From assembly GCA_024403005.1 (NCBI GenBank), contig JAKSSQ010000121.1, positions 1 to 5,555 on the forward strand: a stretch of 5,555 nt of DNA. Direction: 5' to 3'. Below the pieces are notes generated by a model. It saw only the letters and a program-made list of their open reading frames with translations, ran no database searches and was not told the DNA's origin. Each line of letters opens with the position of its first letter. Position 1 is the first letter of the stretch. Made by a program: the position numbers and the translations under genes. Below are positions 5,437-5,555 of the stretch, one piece after another. This DNA comes from Clostridia bacterium. Lineage in GTDB: Bacteria; Bacillota; Clostridia; Peptostreptococcales; Anaerovoracaceae.

Positions 5437-5555
5437 GTATAGAGTTTGACCCAACGCATCGGCAATTTTTTTGTGTGCGGGCACATTTTTGCAGGAATGC
5501 CTGGCGCGTTTACTTCAGCAAGACCGGTAAAGCCTCCTTCATGACTTTTTCTCAA
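5433..5555 (-). other. Unassigned right-edge segment, open minus-strand frame reaching the edge
   Basis: One minus-strand frame is open from the right edge to a TAA at 5433-5435, giving 40 residues that include GLAEVNAPGIPAK and end in MRWVKLYT. I do not recognise it. It could be the tail of a gene lying mostly outside the window, but a 40-codon open frame can arise by chance. A plus-strand frame across the same bases is also open, and a third frame has only 13 codons. No terminator hairpin follows it before the crt promoter, which weighs against a real gene end here. Apart from the promoter and palindrome, nothing else is supported in 5332-5555. Confidence 0.2.

Overview
The window is a compact, entirely minus-strand stretch of an anaerobic Firmicutes (Clostridia-type) genome. 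The evidence is strong AGGAGG ribosome binding sites, a consensus TTGACA/TATAAT promoter with an AT-rich spacer, and a crt-hbd pair whose proteins closely resemble clostridial butyrate-pathway enzymes. The lineage is an inference from protein character; nothing here names a species.

Reading in the direction of transcription (right to left): the right edge (5332-5555) is mostly non-coding and holds the crt promoter and, just upstream of it, a near-perfect 26-bp palindrome that looks like an operator. Next is a two-gene operon, crt (enoyl-CoA hydratase, 5331-4555) and hbd (3-hydroxybutyryl-CoA dehydrogenase, 4500-3664), closed by a strong intrinsic terminator (3613-3641). Together the two enzymes interconvert acetoacetyl-CoA, 3-hydroxybutyryl-CoA and crotonyl-CoA, the central steps of butyrate/butanol fermentation or of the reverse, oxidative direction. 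Thiolase and butyryl-CoA dehydrogenase/Etf genes are not in the window.

Between the two operons is a gap of about 300 bp that contains a GC-rich 138-bp element (3451-3588). It is bounded by perfect 12-bp inverted repeats and has further nested complementary arms. It does not look like coding sequence and may be a MITE/ERIC-like repeat or a structured RNA. This is the most unusual thing in the window.

The second operon follows: a PLP-dependent enzyme of the cystathionine gamma-synthase/methionine gamma-lyase family (3354-2164), a YtcJ-type metal-dependent amidohydrolase (2126-507) and, 3 nt later, the N-terminal 167 residues of a phenylacetate-CoA-ligase/CapK-like adenylate-forming enzyme that runs off the left edge (503-1). 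The spacing (37 nt, then 3 nt) argues for co-transcription. A route that releases an acid from an amide- or amino-acid-type substrate and activates it to a CoA thioester is one reading, but the substrates cannot be read from the sequence.

Two residue-level oddities deserve attention. Hbd lacks the acidic residue that normally marks NAD preference at the end of its second beta strand. The PLP enzyme has Glu where gamma-lyases and synthases of its family usually carry Gly or Cys next to the active-site Tyr.
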